Source of the DNA: Clostridiales bacterium
Lineage (GTDB): Bacteria > Bacillota > Clostridia > Christensenellales > CAG-138
Length of the DNA: 64,000 nucleotides
NCBI GenBank assembly: GCA_004554165.1
Contig: SFNQ01000004.1
Coordinates: forward strand, 4,755 to 68,754
Direction of reading: 5' to 3'
Below the pieces are notes generated by a model. The model was not told the origin of the DNA. It saw only the letters and a program-made list of their open reading frames with translations, and did not search any database. This document shows, piece after piece, positions 26,356-35,716 of this stretch. The stretch's first letter is position 1. The number at the start of each line of letters is the position of its first letter. The position numbers were made by a program, and so were the translations under genes.

Positions 26356-26414
26356 CGGTAACGTTCCCGATAACGTTACCGGGGATGACTTTCCAGACTT
26401 TTTTCCAGTACAAT
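26356..26414 (+). promoter_or_regulatory. LacI-type operator and promoter of the sugar regulator gene
   Basis: CGGTAACGTT (26356-26365) and AACGTTACCG (26372-26381) form a perfect inverted repeat with a six-base spacer. Each arm contains AACGTT, the symmetric core typical of LacI-family operators, at 12-bp centre spacing. Directly downstream lie ATGACT (26385-26390) and TACAAT (26409-26414) with an 18-base spacer. Autoregulation by the LacI protein encoded at 26521 is the simplest reading. Confidence 0.65.
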
Positions 26415-26520
26415 CCTAAATCCACAGGAATGTGGCCATACTATGGAATGACTTCGTGTTCCATGGGCGTGTGCGGTTTTGGCCGAACGGCCGGGGGCCG
26501 GAGCGTGAGGAGGCAGCGCA

Positions 26521-27540
26521 ATGCGCAGCATCAACATTCGCGACGTGGCAAAGCACTGCCGCATCAGCGTCAGTACCGTATCCCGTGTGCTGAACGACCG
26601 GCCCGATGTAAATCCGGAAACGCGAAAGCGCGTTCTGGACGCCATTGCGGAGCTGGACTATATTCCCAACAACAGCGCACGCAATCTCGTTATGACCGCG
26701 TCGGACCGCATCGCGGTGGTGGTGCGCGGCGTGGCCAATCCCTTCTTTGCGCAAATGATCAGGGTCATCGAGGAGGAGATTCACCGCGCCGGTTATACCG
26801 TGGATCTGCACCAGATCGCCTCCGATGCGGACGAGGTGCATACCGCCGCGGAGCTTGCCACGGAAAAGCGGCTCTGCGGGGTACTGTTTCTGGGCGGGCG
26901 CTTTAACTACACGGCGGAGGAGATGCGGGTTTTGAGCGTACCGTTTGTGTGCGCAAGCTATACAAATACCTTCGGCAATCTGCCGCAGGGCGCCTTTTCC
27001 AGCGTCGCCATTGACGACAGCGCCGAGGCCTGCCGGGCGGTCGAGTACCTGATTTCGCTGGGACACCGCCGCATCGCGGCCATCGTGGCCTCCGAGAGCG
27101 ACCGGTCCATCTCCGAGCTCCGCTATCTTGGCTACCGCAGGGCGCTGGAGAAGCACGGCATACCCTATGAGCCGGCGCTGGTGGTCGAGAGCGGCAGCTT
27201 CAGCCAGCGGAGCGCGGCGAATGGGACAAACCGCCTGCTGGACCGGTGCGCGGACTTTACCGCGGTGTTCACCATTGCGGACATGATGGCGCTGGCGGTG
27301 ATGAAGGTGCTGCATGAGCGGGGGGTGCGCGTGCCAGAGGACTGCTCGGTTATCGGCATCGACGGACTGGACTGTTCGGCCTACAGCATCCCAACGCTCA
27401 CCACGGTGGTGCAGCCTGCGGAGGACATGGCGCGGGAGAGCGCGGCCATTCTCATCGACCTTGTGCGCGGGCATGGGGAAAACCGCCATAAGGTGTTTGA
27501 GGCCCACATCCGCGAGGGCGGCTCCGTGAGGCGGTTGTAA
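26521..27540 (+). CDS. LacI-family transcriptional regulator of the sugar locus
   Basis: The 339-residue protein has the LacI helix-turn-helix and hinge (NIRDVAKHCRISVSTVSRVL, then PETRKRVLDAI and NNSARNLV) and a periplasmic-binding-protein-like effector domain from about residue 60 (VVRGVANPFFAQMI to VQPAEDMARESAAILIDL). It is upstream of, and in the same direction as, a sugar ABC transporter and malQ, and carries a LacI-type operator in front of its own gene. It most likely represses this locus until a sugar binds. Confidence 0.92.
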   Translation: MRSINIRDVAKHCRISVSTVSRVLNDRPDVNPETRKRVLDAIAELDYIPNNSARNLVMTASDRIAVVVRGVANPFFAQMIRVIEEEIHRAGYTVDLHQIASDADEVHTAAELATEKRLCGVLFLGGRFNYTAEEMRVLSVPFVCASYTNTFGNLPQGAFSSVAIDDSAEACRAVEYLISLGHRRIAAIVASESDRSISELRYLGYRRALEKHGIPYEPALVVESGSFSQRSAANGTNRLLDRCADFTAVFTIADMMALAVMKVLHERGVRVPEDCSVIGIDGLDCSAYSIPTLTTVVQPAEDMARESAAILIDLVRGHGENRHKVFEAHIREGGSVRRL

Positions 27541-27649
27541 CGGCCCCGCCGGCCCCGGCTTCCGGACCTGCCAAACAGGGCCGGAACACGGCGTTTGTGA
27601 ACTGCAGATCAAAGGATCCGGTTCAAAATAAATGAAAAGGAGAAAAACA

Positions 27650-28999
27650 ATGAAAAAGCTGATTGCTTTGGCTCTTGCTGCCCTGATGGCCTTTGCGTGC
27701 CTCGCCTGCGCAAAGAAAGAGCAGCCGGCGGAGCCCACGAAGGCCCCGGAAGCCTCTGCCCAGCAGCCCACTGGGGAGGACCCCGCCACGACGGCTGCCG
27801 GCAAGGTCTACTACCTCAACTTCAAGCCCGAGGCTGACGCGGCATGGAAGGAACTGGCCGCGCAGTATACCGAGAAAACCGGGGTGCCGGTTACCGTCGT
27901 AACCGCGGCCTCCGGCACCTACTCCGAAACGCTGACCGCAGAGATGGACAAGGGAGACGCCGCGCCGACGCTGTTCCAGTGCGGCAATCAGGCGGGGCTT
28001 CAGACCTGGAGAGATTTCTGCCTGGATCTGACCGACACCGCCGTTTACGGGGAGATGACCACGGACGATTTCAACCTTTTCGGCGAGAACGGGGAGGTAT
28101 TCTGCATTGGTTACTGTTACGAGGCCTACGGCATCATCGTCAACAAGGCGCTGCTGGAGAAGGCCGGCCATTCCCTTGATGAAATCAGGGACTTTGCATC
28201 CCTGAAGGCCGTGGCCGAGGACATCCATGCCCGCAGCGCGGAGCTGGGCTTTGACGCCTTCACCTCCGCCGGCCTGGACGGTTCCTCCTCCTGGAGATTC
28301 TCGGGACACCTTGCCAGCGTTCCCCTTTTCTACGAGTTCCGCGACGACGGCGTGACCGCGCAGCCCGCCACCATCAAGGGAACCTATCTTGACAACTTCA
28401 AGAATGTCTGGGATCTCTATGTGGCAAACTCCTCCACCCCTCCGGCGAAGCTGACCACCGCCACCGGCGATCAGGCGGAGGCCGAGTTTGGCGAGGGCAA
28501 GGCCGTGTTCTATCAGAACGGCACCTGGGAGTACGCCAACCTGACCGGCGAGAAGTTCGGCATGAATCCGGATGATCTGGCCATGATCCCGATCTACTGC
28601 GGCGTTGCGGGCGAGGAAAAGGCGGGCCTGTGCGCCGGCACCGAAAACTGCTGGACGGTCAACTCGCAGGCTTCAAAAGAGAATATTCAGGCAACCCTCG
28701 ATTTCCTCTACTGGGTGGTAACCTCCGATGAGGGCACGCAGATGATGGCCGAGCAGTTTGGCTCCATCCCCTTCAAGAATGCCAAGGAAACCGAGAACGT
28801 GTTCTTCACCGATGCCAGCAGGTATATCGACAAGGGGAACTACGCCGTTACCTGGGCGTTTCTGCTCACCCCCAATACGGACACCTGGCGGGCGGGCGTT
28901 GTGGCGGCCCTGACGCAGTACACCGCCGGCTCCGGCTCCTGGGACGACGTGGTCACCGCGATCGTGCAGGGCTGGGCAACCCAGTATGCCAACCAGTAA
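27650..28999 (+). CDS. Sugar ABC transporter substrate-binding lipoprotein
   Basis: The 449-residue protein has a lipoprotein signal (LMAFACLAC) and a family 1 extracellular solute-binding domain: VYYLNFKPEADAAWKELAAQYTEKTG near the N-terminus, then FQCGNQAGLQTW and SSWRFSGHLASVPLFY. ATG 27650 follows AAGGAG; the ATG at 27632 overlaps that site and is rejected. It would capture an oligosaccharide for the two permeases. No ATPase gene is in the cluster, so it probably shares an MsmX-like ATPase encoded elsewhere, as many Bacillota do. Confidence 0.92.
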   Translation: MKKLIALALAALMAFACLACAKKEQPAEPTKAPEASAQQPTGEDPATTAAGKVYYLNFKPEADAAWKELAAQYTEKTGVPVTVVTAASGTYSETLTAEMDKGDAAPTLFQCGNQAGLQTWRDFCLDLTDTAVYGEMTTDDFNLFGENGEVFCIGYCYEAYGIIVNKALLEKAGHSLDEIRDFASLKAVAEDIHARSAELGFDAFTSAGLDGSSSWRFSGHLASVPLFYEFRDDGVTAQPATIKGTYLDNFKNVWDLYVANSSTPPAKLTTATGDQAEAEFGEGKAVFYQNGTWEYANLTGEKFGMNPDDLAMIPIYCGVAGEEKAGLCAGTENCWTVNSQASKENIQATLDFLYWVVTSDEGTQMMAEQFGSIPFKNAKETENVFFTDASRYIDKGNYAVTWAFLLTPNTDTWRAGVVAALTQYTAGSGSWDDVVTAIVQGWATQYANQ

Positions 29000-29038
29000 G
29001 CGGAACGGCTGACGTTCCGGCGCGACAGGCGAACAACG

Positions 29039-29068
29039 GCGGGAGGGGGCGCAGCCGCCCGCTCCCGC
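29039..29068 (+). terminator. Intra-operon hairpin after the sugar-binding protein gene
   Basis: GCGGGAG and CTCCCGC enclose an inner GC-rich stem and are followed by TTTCT. It probably lowers permease expression relative to the binding protein. Confidence 0.5.
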
Positions 29069-29096
29069 TTTCTCAATCGATATGGAGGAGGGGTTT

Positions 29097-30017
29097 ATGA
29101 GACCCAAAAATCGAAAAAGAGACAAGACGATCATAGCCTCCAGGCTGATACGCCGCCCCATTCAACGGTTTTTCCCGATCTTTCTGCTGCCGACCTTCGC
29201 GGCCTTCTGCATCGGGTTTGTCATTCCTTTTTTCTGGGGCATGTATCTGTCGTTTTGCAGGTTTACCACCACGAGCAACGCCAGGTGGGTGGGCTTTGAA
29301 AACTACTTCAAGGCCTTCAACGACCCGGGCTTTGTGCATGCCTTCGTCTATACGGCCCTCTTTGCCGTGACCTCGCTCATCGTCATCAACGTGCTGGCCT
29401 TTGCGGTGGCCTATGCGCTGACCCGCGGCATCCGGGGCTCCAACCTGTTCCGCACGGTGTTTTTTATGCCGAACCTCATCGGCGGCATTGTGCTGGGCTA
29501 TATCTGGTCCATGATCTTTGACGGCATCCTCTCGCGCTACGGCACCTCCATCGTGCTGAGCAGCACCTATGGCTACTGGGGCCTGATTATCCTCATGAGC
29601 TGGCAGCAGATCGGTTATATGATGATTATCTATATCGCCGGATTGCAGTCCGTGCCGGAGGAGCTGATCGAGGCCGGGAAGATTGACGGCGCAAACGGCT
29701 GGCAGTCGCTCTGGAGGATTACGATTCCTTCCGTCATGCCGTCCATCACCATCTGCTCCTTCCTGACGCTGACCAATTCTTTCAAGCTGTTCGACCAGAA
29801 CCTGGTGCTCAACGGCGGGCAGCCCTTCGTGTTCCAGCCGGACGGCTCCATCATCAAAACCACGGAGATGCTGGCGCTGAACATCTACAATACCTTCTAT
29901 CAGAACGCCAATTCGCGGGGCGTTGGTCAGGCCAAGGCCGTGCTGTTCTTCCTCCTTGTGGCGGCCATTGCCATCATCCAGCTCCGGTCAACCAGCAGGA
30001 AGGAGGTGCAGCGCTGA
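29097..30017 (+). CDS. Sugar ABC transporter permease (MalF/UgpA type)
   Basis: The 306-residue protein has six predicted membrane segments and the EAA loop ELIEAGKIDGANGWQSLWRI near residue 190, as in CUT1 family permeases. ATG 29097 is chosen because GGAGGAGG precedes it; the upstream in-frame ATG at 29082 lacks a site. Its TGA overlaps the ATG of the second permease (TGATG). Confidence 0.92.
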   Translation: MRPKNRKRDKTIIASRLIRRPIQRFFPIFLLPTFAAFCIGFVIPFFWGMYLSFCRFTTTSNARWVGFENYFKAFNDPGFVHAFVYTALFAVTSLIVINVLAFAVAYALTRGIRGSNLFRTVFFMPNLIGGIVLGYIWSMIFDGILSRYGTSIVLSSTYGYWGLIILMSWQQIGYMMIIYIAGLQSVPEELIEAGKIDGANGWQSLWRITIPSVMPSITICSFLTLTNSFKLFDQNLVLNGGQPFVFQPDGSIIKTTEMLALNIYNTFYQNANSRGVGQAKAVLFFLLVAAIAIIQLRSTSRKEVQR

Positions 30018-30859
30018 TGCAGCGGGAGAAAAAATGGAAGCTGGCCTTCTCCGTACTGTTCACGGTGATCTGCATCTTTTACATGATGCCGATCATCATC
30101 GTGCTGTACAACTCCTTCAAGACCAATTCGTCCATCAACACGGCGACCTTTGCCCTGCCCAACGCGGACACCTTCGTCGGCTTTCAAAACTATATCACGG
30201 GCGTCAGCGTGGGGGACTTCCCCTTCCTGAACTCCGTGGGCTACAGCTTTGTCATCACGCTGCTGTCGGCGGGGCTGATTCTGCTGTGCACCTCCATGGC
30301 CGCATGGTACATCTCGCGGGTGAACAGCAGGTTCTGCCGCATGGTATATTATCTTTGCGTGTTCTCCATGGTGGTCCCCTTCCAGATGGTCATGTTTACG
30401 CTGGCAAAGACGGCGAATGTGCTGAATCTGGATACCCCCTGGACCATTCCGGTGATCTATCTCGGCTTTGGCGCGGGGCTTGCGGTGTTCATGTTCACGG
30501 GCTTTGTCAAGAGCATCCCCATGGAGATTGAGGAGGCGGCCGCCATCGACGGCTGCGGGCCGCTGCGCACCTTTTTCCTGATCGTATTCCCCATGCTCAA
30601 GCCCACGCTGATCTCCGTGGGCGTGCTGGAGATCATGTGGGTCTGGAACGACTACCTGCTGCCCTACCTGGTGCTGGACCGCAAGCACTATATGACCATT
30701 CCCATCCACATCCAGTACCTGCAGGGCAGCTACGGCCATGTGGATCTTGGCGCGATCATGGCGCTGATTATGGTCAGCATCCTGCCGATCATCATCTTCT
30801 ACCTGTTCTGCCAGAAGTACATCATCAAGGGCGTTGTCAGCGGCGCGGTCAAGGGCTGA
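30017..30859 (+). CDS. Sugar ABC transporter permease (MalG/UgpE type)
   Basis: The 280-residue protein has six predicted membrane segments and the EAA loop EIEEAAAIDGCGPLRTFFLI near residue 175. It forms the channel with the preceding permease, to which it is translationally coupled. It is followed by malQ after 19 bases. Confidence 0.92.
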   Translation: MQREKKWKLAFSVLFTVICIFYMMPIIIVLYNSFKTNSSINTATFALPNADTFVGFQNYITGVSVGDFPFLNSVGYSFVITLLSAGLILLCTSMAAWYISRVNSRFCRMVYYLCVFSMVVPFQMVMFTLAKTANVLNLDTPWTIPVIYLGFGAGLAVFMFTGFVKSIPMEIEEAAAIDGCGPLRTFFLIVFPMLKPTLISVGVLEIMWVWNDYLLPYLVLDRKHYMTIPIHIQYLQGSYGHVDLGAIMALIMVSILPIIIFYLFCQKYIIKGVVSGAVKG

Positions 30860-30878
30860 ACGGTAAGGAGAGCGCGCC

Positions 30879-32366
30879 ATGGAACGCAAAAGCGGGATTT
30901 TACTGCACATCTCCTCCCTGCCCTCGCCCTATGGAATCGGTACGCTGGGCAGGGAGGCCCATTCCTTTGTGGATTTTCTTGCGGCTGCGGGGCAGCGCTG
31001 CTGGCAGCTTTTGCCGCTGGGGCCCACGGGCCTGTTCGATTCGCCCTACCAGTCCTTTTCCACCTATGCGGGGAACCCCTATTTTGTCGATCTTGACCTG
31101 CTGCGGGCGGAGGGCCTGCTGGAACGGTCGGATTATGAGGGGCTGGACTTTGGGCGGGATCCCCGTCGCGTGGACTATGGAAAGCTCTACGCGCAGCGCA
31201 TCCCCGTATTGCGCAGAGCCTATGCCCGCTTCCGCATGCGGGAGGGCTGGCGCGGGGAGCTGGACGCGCTCTTTGCGCGGGAGCGCTGGCTTTCGGACTA
31301 TGCCCTGTTTATGGCGCTGAAGGCCCACTTTGGCGGTGTGGAATGGCCCGCCTGGCCGGATGCGGAAATCCGCATGCGAAGGCCCGGGGCCATGGCGCGC
31401 TACCGGGCGCTGCTGGACGAGGAGATCGGCTTTCATGCCTTCGTGCAGGGCCGGTTTTTCGCGCAATGGGAAACGCTCCGGGCGCATGTGCGGGCCCGGG
31501 ACATTCAGCTCATCGGCGACCTGCCCATCTATGTGCCGCTGGATTCGGCGGACGTCTGGGCCGCGCCCGCGCTGTTTCAGCTGGACGGCGCGCAGCGTCC
31601 CACGGCGGTGGCGGGGGTACCGCCGGATTCCTTCAGTGCGGACGGCCAGCTCTGGGGCAATCCCCTGTACGACTGGGCGGCCATGGAGCGGGACGGCTTT
31701 TCCTGGTGGATCGACCGGGTGCGCGCCGCGGGAAGGCTTTACGACCTCGTGCGCATCGACCATTTCCGGGGTCTGGCCTCCTATTGGCGGGTGCCGGCCA
31801 CAGAGAAAACAGCGGCCAGGGGCGCGTGGGTCAGGGGGCCGGGCATGAAGCTCATCGGCGCTTTGCAGCGGGCGCTGCCCGGGCTGCGGTTCATCGCGGA
31901 GGACCTCGGATATCTGACGGAGGACGTGACCGCCCTGCGGGAGGAGGCCGGTCTTCCCGGCATGAAGGTGATACAGTTTGCCTTTGATTCCCGCGAGGCC
32001 AGCGATTACCGGCCCCACAGCTACGAGCGGAACAGCGTCTGCTATACCGGCACCCACGACAACACCACGGCCGCCGGCTGGTTTTCGGAGGCATCCCCGG
32101 AGGATGTGCGCAAGGCGGTGGCCTATCTGGGGCTCAATGCGGAGGAGGGCTATGCCAACGGCCTCATCCGCGGCGGCATGAGCTCCGTTGCGGCGCTGTT
32201 TATCGCCCAGATTCAGGACTATCTTGGCGTGGACGGGCGCTTTCGCATGAACACGCCCGGCACCGTGGGCGGGGGCAACTGGTGCTACCGGGTTGCGCCC
32301 GGCGCGCTGGACGGGGCGCTGGCCGCCCGTATTCTCGCCATGACGAAGCTGTACGGCCGCGCCTGA
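30879..32366 (+). CDS. malQ: 4-alpha-glucanotransferase (amylomaltase)
   Basis: The 495-residue protein is a full-length GH77 enzyme. It has the N-terminal GILLHISSLPSPYGIGTLG and DSPYQSFSTYAGNPYF segments, the catalytic nucleophile in VRIDHFRG near residue 293, the acid/base Glu in FIAEDLGYLTEDV near residue 345, and the transition-state Asp in TGTHDNTT near residue 392. It moves glucan segments between maltooligosaccharides. Its place at the end of the LacI-ABC unit suggests the imported sugar is an alpha-glucan. A terminator follows. Confidence 0.96.
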   Translation: MERKSGILLHISSLPSPYGIGTLGREAHSFVDFLAAAGQRCWQLLPLGPTGLFDSPYQSFSTYAGNPYFVDLDLLRAEGLLERSDYEGLDFGRDPRRVDYGKLYAQRIPVLRRAYARFRMREGWRGELDALFARERWLSDYALFMALKAHFGGVEWPAWPDAEIRMRRPGAMARYRALLDEEIGFHAFVQGRFFAQWETLRAHVRARDIQLIGDLPIYVPLDSADVWAAPALFQLDGAQRPTAVAGVPPDSFSADGQLWGNPLYDWAAMERDGFSWWIDRVRAAGRLYDLVRIDHFRGLASYWRVPATEKTAARGAWVRGPGMKLIGALQRALPGLRFIAEDLGYLTEDVTALREEAGLPGMKVIQFAFDSREASDYRPHSYERNSVCYTGTHDNTTAAGWFSEASPEDVRKAVAYLGLNAEEGYANGLIRGGMSSVAALFIAQIQDYLGVDGRFRMNTPGTVGGGNWCYRVAPGALDGALAARILAMTKLYGRA

Positions 32367-32393
32367 ACACGGCGGCCCTGCCATTGCCTCCTT

Positions 32394-32427
32394 CCGCCTG
32401 CGGTTTTCGGATCGCGGGCGGTTTTTT
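32394..32427 (+). terminator. Rho-independent terminator of the sugar operon
   Basis: CCGCCTGCG pairs with CGCGGGCGG (one T-G pair) across a ten-base loop and is followed by six T residues. Confidence 0.85.
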
Positions 32428-32797
32428 CTGTCCGGGGCTTGTCCGCTTATGGCGGCAGCGAAAGCAGGCGCCCCGTGAGTCCGGCGGCGGCGGCTGGGGC
32501 TGGCCAAAAAGCGCGCCCGAAAAGGCAAGGGAAAAGCGGAGCGCCTCCCGGCAGGAAGGGGGACAATCCCCTGACTGGCGTATTCTGGCGCGCCGCAGGT
32601 CCGTGGGCGGCGATGGCGGCGTAGCCATGGGGCCGGCGCTTTGGGCCGCGCTTTACTGGGCAGCGGGGCGGGTTTTCCGGGCAGCGGGGCGAAGCGCCGA
32701 TGGGTTTGGGCGGCTGTCCGGCGTTCTATTTTTTCTCCGCTTCCATACGATATAGTAACGCGCATATTTTGTCGATGGGAAAGGGGAAAACAAGGCT
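32428..32797. other. Non-coding gap before the M14 peptidase gene
   Basis: The left part is very GC-rich without a supported gene. A possible -10 element TATAGT at 32751-32756 lies 42 bases before the start codon, but no convincing -35 is present. Confidence 0.45.
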
Positions 32798-34084
32798 ATG
32801 GAAACGCTGCGGTATGGGAACAAGGGACCAATGGTGGAGTATTTGCAGCTCGCTCTGACCCGGGCGGGCTTTGATCCGGGCAGGATCGACGGGATTTTCG
32901 GAAAGCGGACGCTCAACGCGCTGGAACGCTTTCAGCGGGCCAACGGCCTTGTGGCGGACGGCATTGCGGGACGGCTGACCTGGGCAAAGCTGTACCCCTA
33001 TCTTGCGGGGTATACCATCCATGTGGTGCGGCAGGGGGACACGCTGGGCGCCATCGCCCGTATGCACAACACCACCGTAAGCGCCATCGAAACGGCAAAC
33101 CCGGAAATCGAGGCGGAAAACCTTGCCATCGGCGCGGAGCTGGTGGTGCCGCTGGATTTCCCGGTGGTGCCGGAGCAGGTCAGCTATTCCTATGCGCTCA
33201 CCAGCATCGTGCTCGACGGCCTTGGCGCGCGCTATCCCTTTTTGCAGCAGGGGCGCATCGGAACGAGCGTCATGGGCAAATCCCTCTACAGCGTAGCCAT
33301 CGGGCAGGGGCGAAAGCAGGTGGGCTACAACGCCTCGCACCACGCCAACGAATGGATCACCACGCCGGTGCTGCTGAAATTTCTCGAGCGCTACGCCGCA
33401 GCCTATGTGACGGGCGGCAGCGTCGGGGGTACGCCCGCTAGGACGCTGTACAATACGACGACGCTCTATCTTGTTCCGCTGGTGAACCCGGACGGCGTGG
33501 ACCTTGTGACGGGCGCGCTCAAGCCGGGCGACAGCTACTATGAGCAGGCCCGCGCCTTTGCCGCGTTTTATCCCGCAATTCCTTTTCCCTCGGGCTGGAA
33601 GGCGAACATCTCCGGCGTGGATTTGAATCTGGGCTATCCTGCGGAGTGGGAGCGCGCGCGCAGCATAAAATTCTCGCAGGGCTACACGCGGCCCGGCCCG
33701 CGGGACTATGTGGGTACAGCGCCGCTTGCGGAGCCGGAGAACCGCGCCATGGCCCGCTTTACCCGCGCCCACGATTTCCGTCTGACGCTGTCCTATCATA
33801 CGCAGGGGCGGGTCATCTTCTGGAAGTTTCTTGATTATGAGCCGGAGGGCAGCAGGCAGATTGCGGAGGCCTTTTCCGAGGTTTCCGGCTATCTCGTGGA
33901 GGAGACGCCCTACAGCTCCGGTTTTGCGGGCTATAAGGACTGGTTCATTCAGAGCTACAACCTGCCCGGCTATACCATCGAGGCAGGGCTGGGCGAAAAC
34001 CCGCTGCCCATTTCGCAATTTCCGGACATCTATCGGGAAAACGAGGGGATTCTGACATTGGGGATGGTACTTGCGCCCGATTGA
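32798..34084 (+). CDS. M14 peptidoglycan endopeptidase with PG-binding and LysM domains
   Basis: The 428-residue protein combines three domains. A PG_binding_1 domain covers about residues 5-66 (MVEYLQLALTRAGFDPGRID). A LysM domain covers about 72-120 (HVVRQGDTLGAIARMHNTTV). An M14 zinc carboxypeptidase domain runs to the end. Zinc ligands His and Glu are in SHHANEW near residue 183, the third His is in LSYHTQGRV near residue 330, and the catalytic Glu is in YTIEAGLGE near residue 395. The set resembles gamma-D-glutamyl-L-diamino acid endopeptidase I. There is no signal peptide, which fits a spore or mother-cell role. A MATE-like flippase gene starts 15 bases later. Confidence 0.9.
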   Translation: METLRYGNKGPMVEYLQLALTRAGFDPGRIDGIFGKRTLNALERFQRANGLVADGIAGRLTWAKLYPYLAGYTIHVVRQGDTLGAIARMHNTTVSAIETANPEIEAENLAIGAELVVPLDFPVVPEQVSYSYALTSIVLDGLGARYPFLQQGRIGTSVMGKSLYSVAIGQGRKQVGYNASHHANEWITTPVLLKFLERYAAAYVTGGSVGGTPARTLYNTTTLYLVPLVNPDGVDLVTGALKPGDSYYEQARAFAAFYPAIPFPSGWKANISGVDLNLGYPAEWERARSIKFSQGYTRPGPRDYVGTAPLAEPENRAMARFTRAHDFRLTLSYHTQGRVIFWKFLDYEPEGSRQIAEAFSEVSGYLVEETPYSSGFAGYKDWFIQSYNLPGYTIEAGLGENPLPISQFPDIYRENEGILTLGMVLAPD

Positions 34085-34099
34085 TGGTATACTACTTCC

Positions 34100-35716
34100 A
34101 TGGAAAAATCAGTGAAGAAATCCTTCGTCAAGGGCGCGGTAATCCTTGGCGTGGCGGGGCTGCTGTGTAAGATCATCGGCGCGCTGTTCCGCATACCGCT
34201 TCGGAACATGATGGGCGTCGAGGGGATGAACTACTATTCCACGGTCTATCCCTATTATTCGGCGCTCCTGGTCGTGTCCTCCGCGGGCCTGCCCACGGCG
34301 ATTTCAAAGCTCGTTGCGGAGCGCGTTACGCTCCATGACTACGCGGGCGCAAAGCGCGTGTTCCACAAGTCCATGGCGCTGCTGGCAGTCATCGGCCTTG
34401 TGACGACGGCGCTGATGTTCTTTGGCGCGGATTTCCTCGCGGCGGTTACCAACTGCCCCGGCGCGGAGCCCTCCTTCCGGGCGCTGGCGCCGGCGCTGTT
34501 CTTCGTTTCCGTCATGTGCGCTTACCGGGGCTATTTGCAGGGCCTGCAACAGATGACGGGAACGGCCCTGTCGCAGCTCATGGAACAGGTGGGAAAGCTG
34601 GTCATCGGCCTGCTGCTTGTCAAGCTGCTGCTGCCCTATGGCTATGACGTTGCGGCCATGGGCGCGCTGCTGGGCATTACGGCGTCCGAAATTCTGGCGC
34701 TTCTGGTCATCATGGCGTTCTATTTTGTCAACCAGCGCAGGCATCCGGAGCTGCGCCTTGCCGCGTCTGCGGGCTTGGGCGGCGGCAGGGCCGACCGCAC
34801 CATCCGGGCAATCCTTTCCATCGCCGTGCCGGTGACCATCGGCGCGTCCATCATGCCGCTGACCGGCATCGTGGATACGCTCATGATCAAGAATATCATG
34901 CTCGCCACGGGCTTTTCCCGGGCGTATGCGGACATGTGCTTTGCAATCTTCCGCACGGACGTTTCCACGGTCATCAACATGCCGGCGGTGCTGACGGTGG
35001 CGCTTGCGATGAGCCTTGTGCCGGCGATCTCCGAGGCCTGCACCCGGCAGGACCGGCGCGCCATGCAGCGCGTGTCGAAGCTGGGGCTGAAGCTGGCGCT
35101 CATCGTGGGCCTGCCCTGCGCAGTGGGGCTGTATGTGCTAGGCGGCCAGGTGATCTCCTTCCTGTTTGACGTGACGCCGGAGGAGCTGGCCATCGGCACG
35201 GCGCTCATGCAGAGCTCCGCCATCGGCATCATCTTCCTCTCGCTGGTGCAGACCATGACCGGCTGTATCCAGGGCTATGGCAGGCCGGTGATTCCCGTGC
35301 TGAATCTGGCGGCGGGGGCCATCGTCAAGATCGTGGTGATGGCCGTACTGATGTACGATCCGGCGATCAACATTCAGGGCGCGTCGATCTCCACCGTTGC
35401 CTGCTATGCCGTGGCCGGCATTCTGGATCTCATCTACCTGATCCGCGTCACGGGCATGCGCCTCGAGCTCTGGGATTGCTTTGGAAAGCCGCTGGCGGCC
35501 TCGCTGGCCATGGGCGCGGCGGTGTACTTTGGCGGAGCCTTTCTGCGGAATCATCTGCCGGAAACCGTGGCGACGCTTGGCTCCGTGGCCGTAGGCGTGG
35601 TGATCTATGCCGCCCTTGCCGTGGCGCTGAAGCTGTTCAGCGAGGAGGAGCTGCGCTTTATTCCGGGCGGCAACCGGCTGCGCAGGCTGCTGTACCGGGG
35701 AGGAAAGAGAAAATGA
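34100..35716 (+). CDS. MATE/MVF-type polysaccharide flippase, SpoVB/YabM family
   Basis: The 538-residue protein is highly hydrophobic with about 14 membrane segments. It begins VKGAVILGVAGLLCKIIGALFRIPLRN, the classic N-terminus of SpoVB/YabM proteins. These proteins translocate lipid-linked cell-wall or cortex precursors. The next gene is the MazG-type yabN, to which it is coupled by a four-base ATGA overlap, followed by hup. This yabM-yabN arrangement is conserved in Bacillota. SpoVB itself is an alternative identity. ATG 34100 is preceded only by a weak site, which fits coupling to the M14 gene. Confidence 0.9.
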   Translation: MEKSVKKSFVKGAVILGVAGLLCKIIGALFRIPLRNMMGVEGMNYYSTVYPYYSALLVVSSAGLPTAISKLVAERVTLHDYAGAKRVFHKSMALLAVIGLVTTALMFFGADFLAAVTNCPGAEPSFRALAPALFFVSVMCAYRGYLQGLQQMTGTALSQLMEQVGKLVIGLLLVKLLLPYGYDVAAMGALLGITASEILALLVIMAFYFVNQRRHPELRLAASAGLGGGRADRTIRAILSIAVPVTIGASIMPLTGIVDTLMIKNIMLATGFSRAYADMCFAIFRTDVSTVINMPAVLTVALAMSLVPAISEACTRQDRRAMQRVSKLGLKLALIVGLPCAVGLYVLGGQVISFLFDVTPEELAIGTALMQSSAIGIIFLSLVQTMTGCIQGYGRPVIPVLNLAAGAIVKIVVMAVLMYDPAINIQGASISTVACYAVAGILDLIYLIRVTGMRLELWDCFGKPLAASLAMGAAVYFGGAFLRNHLPETVATLGSVAVGVVIYAALAVALKLFSEEELRFIPGGNRLRRLLYRGGKRK

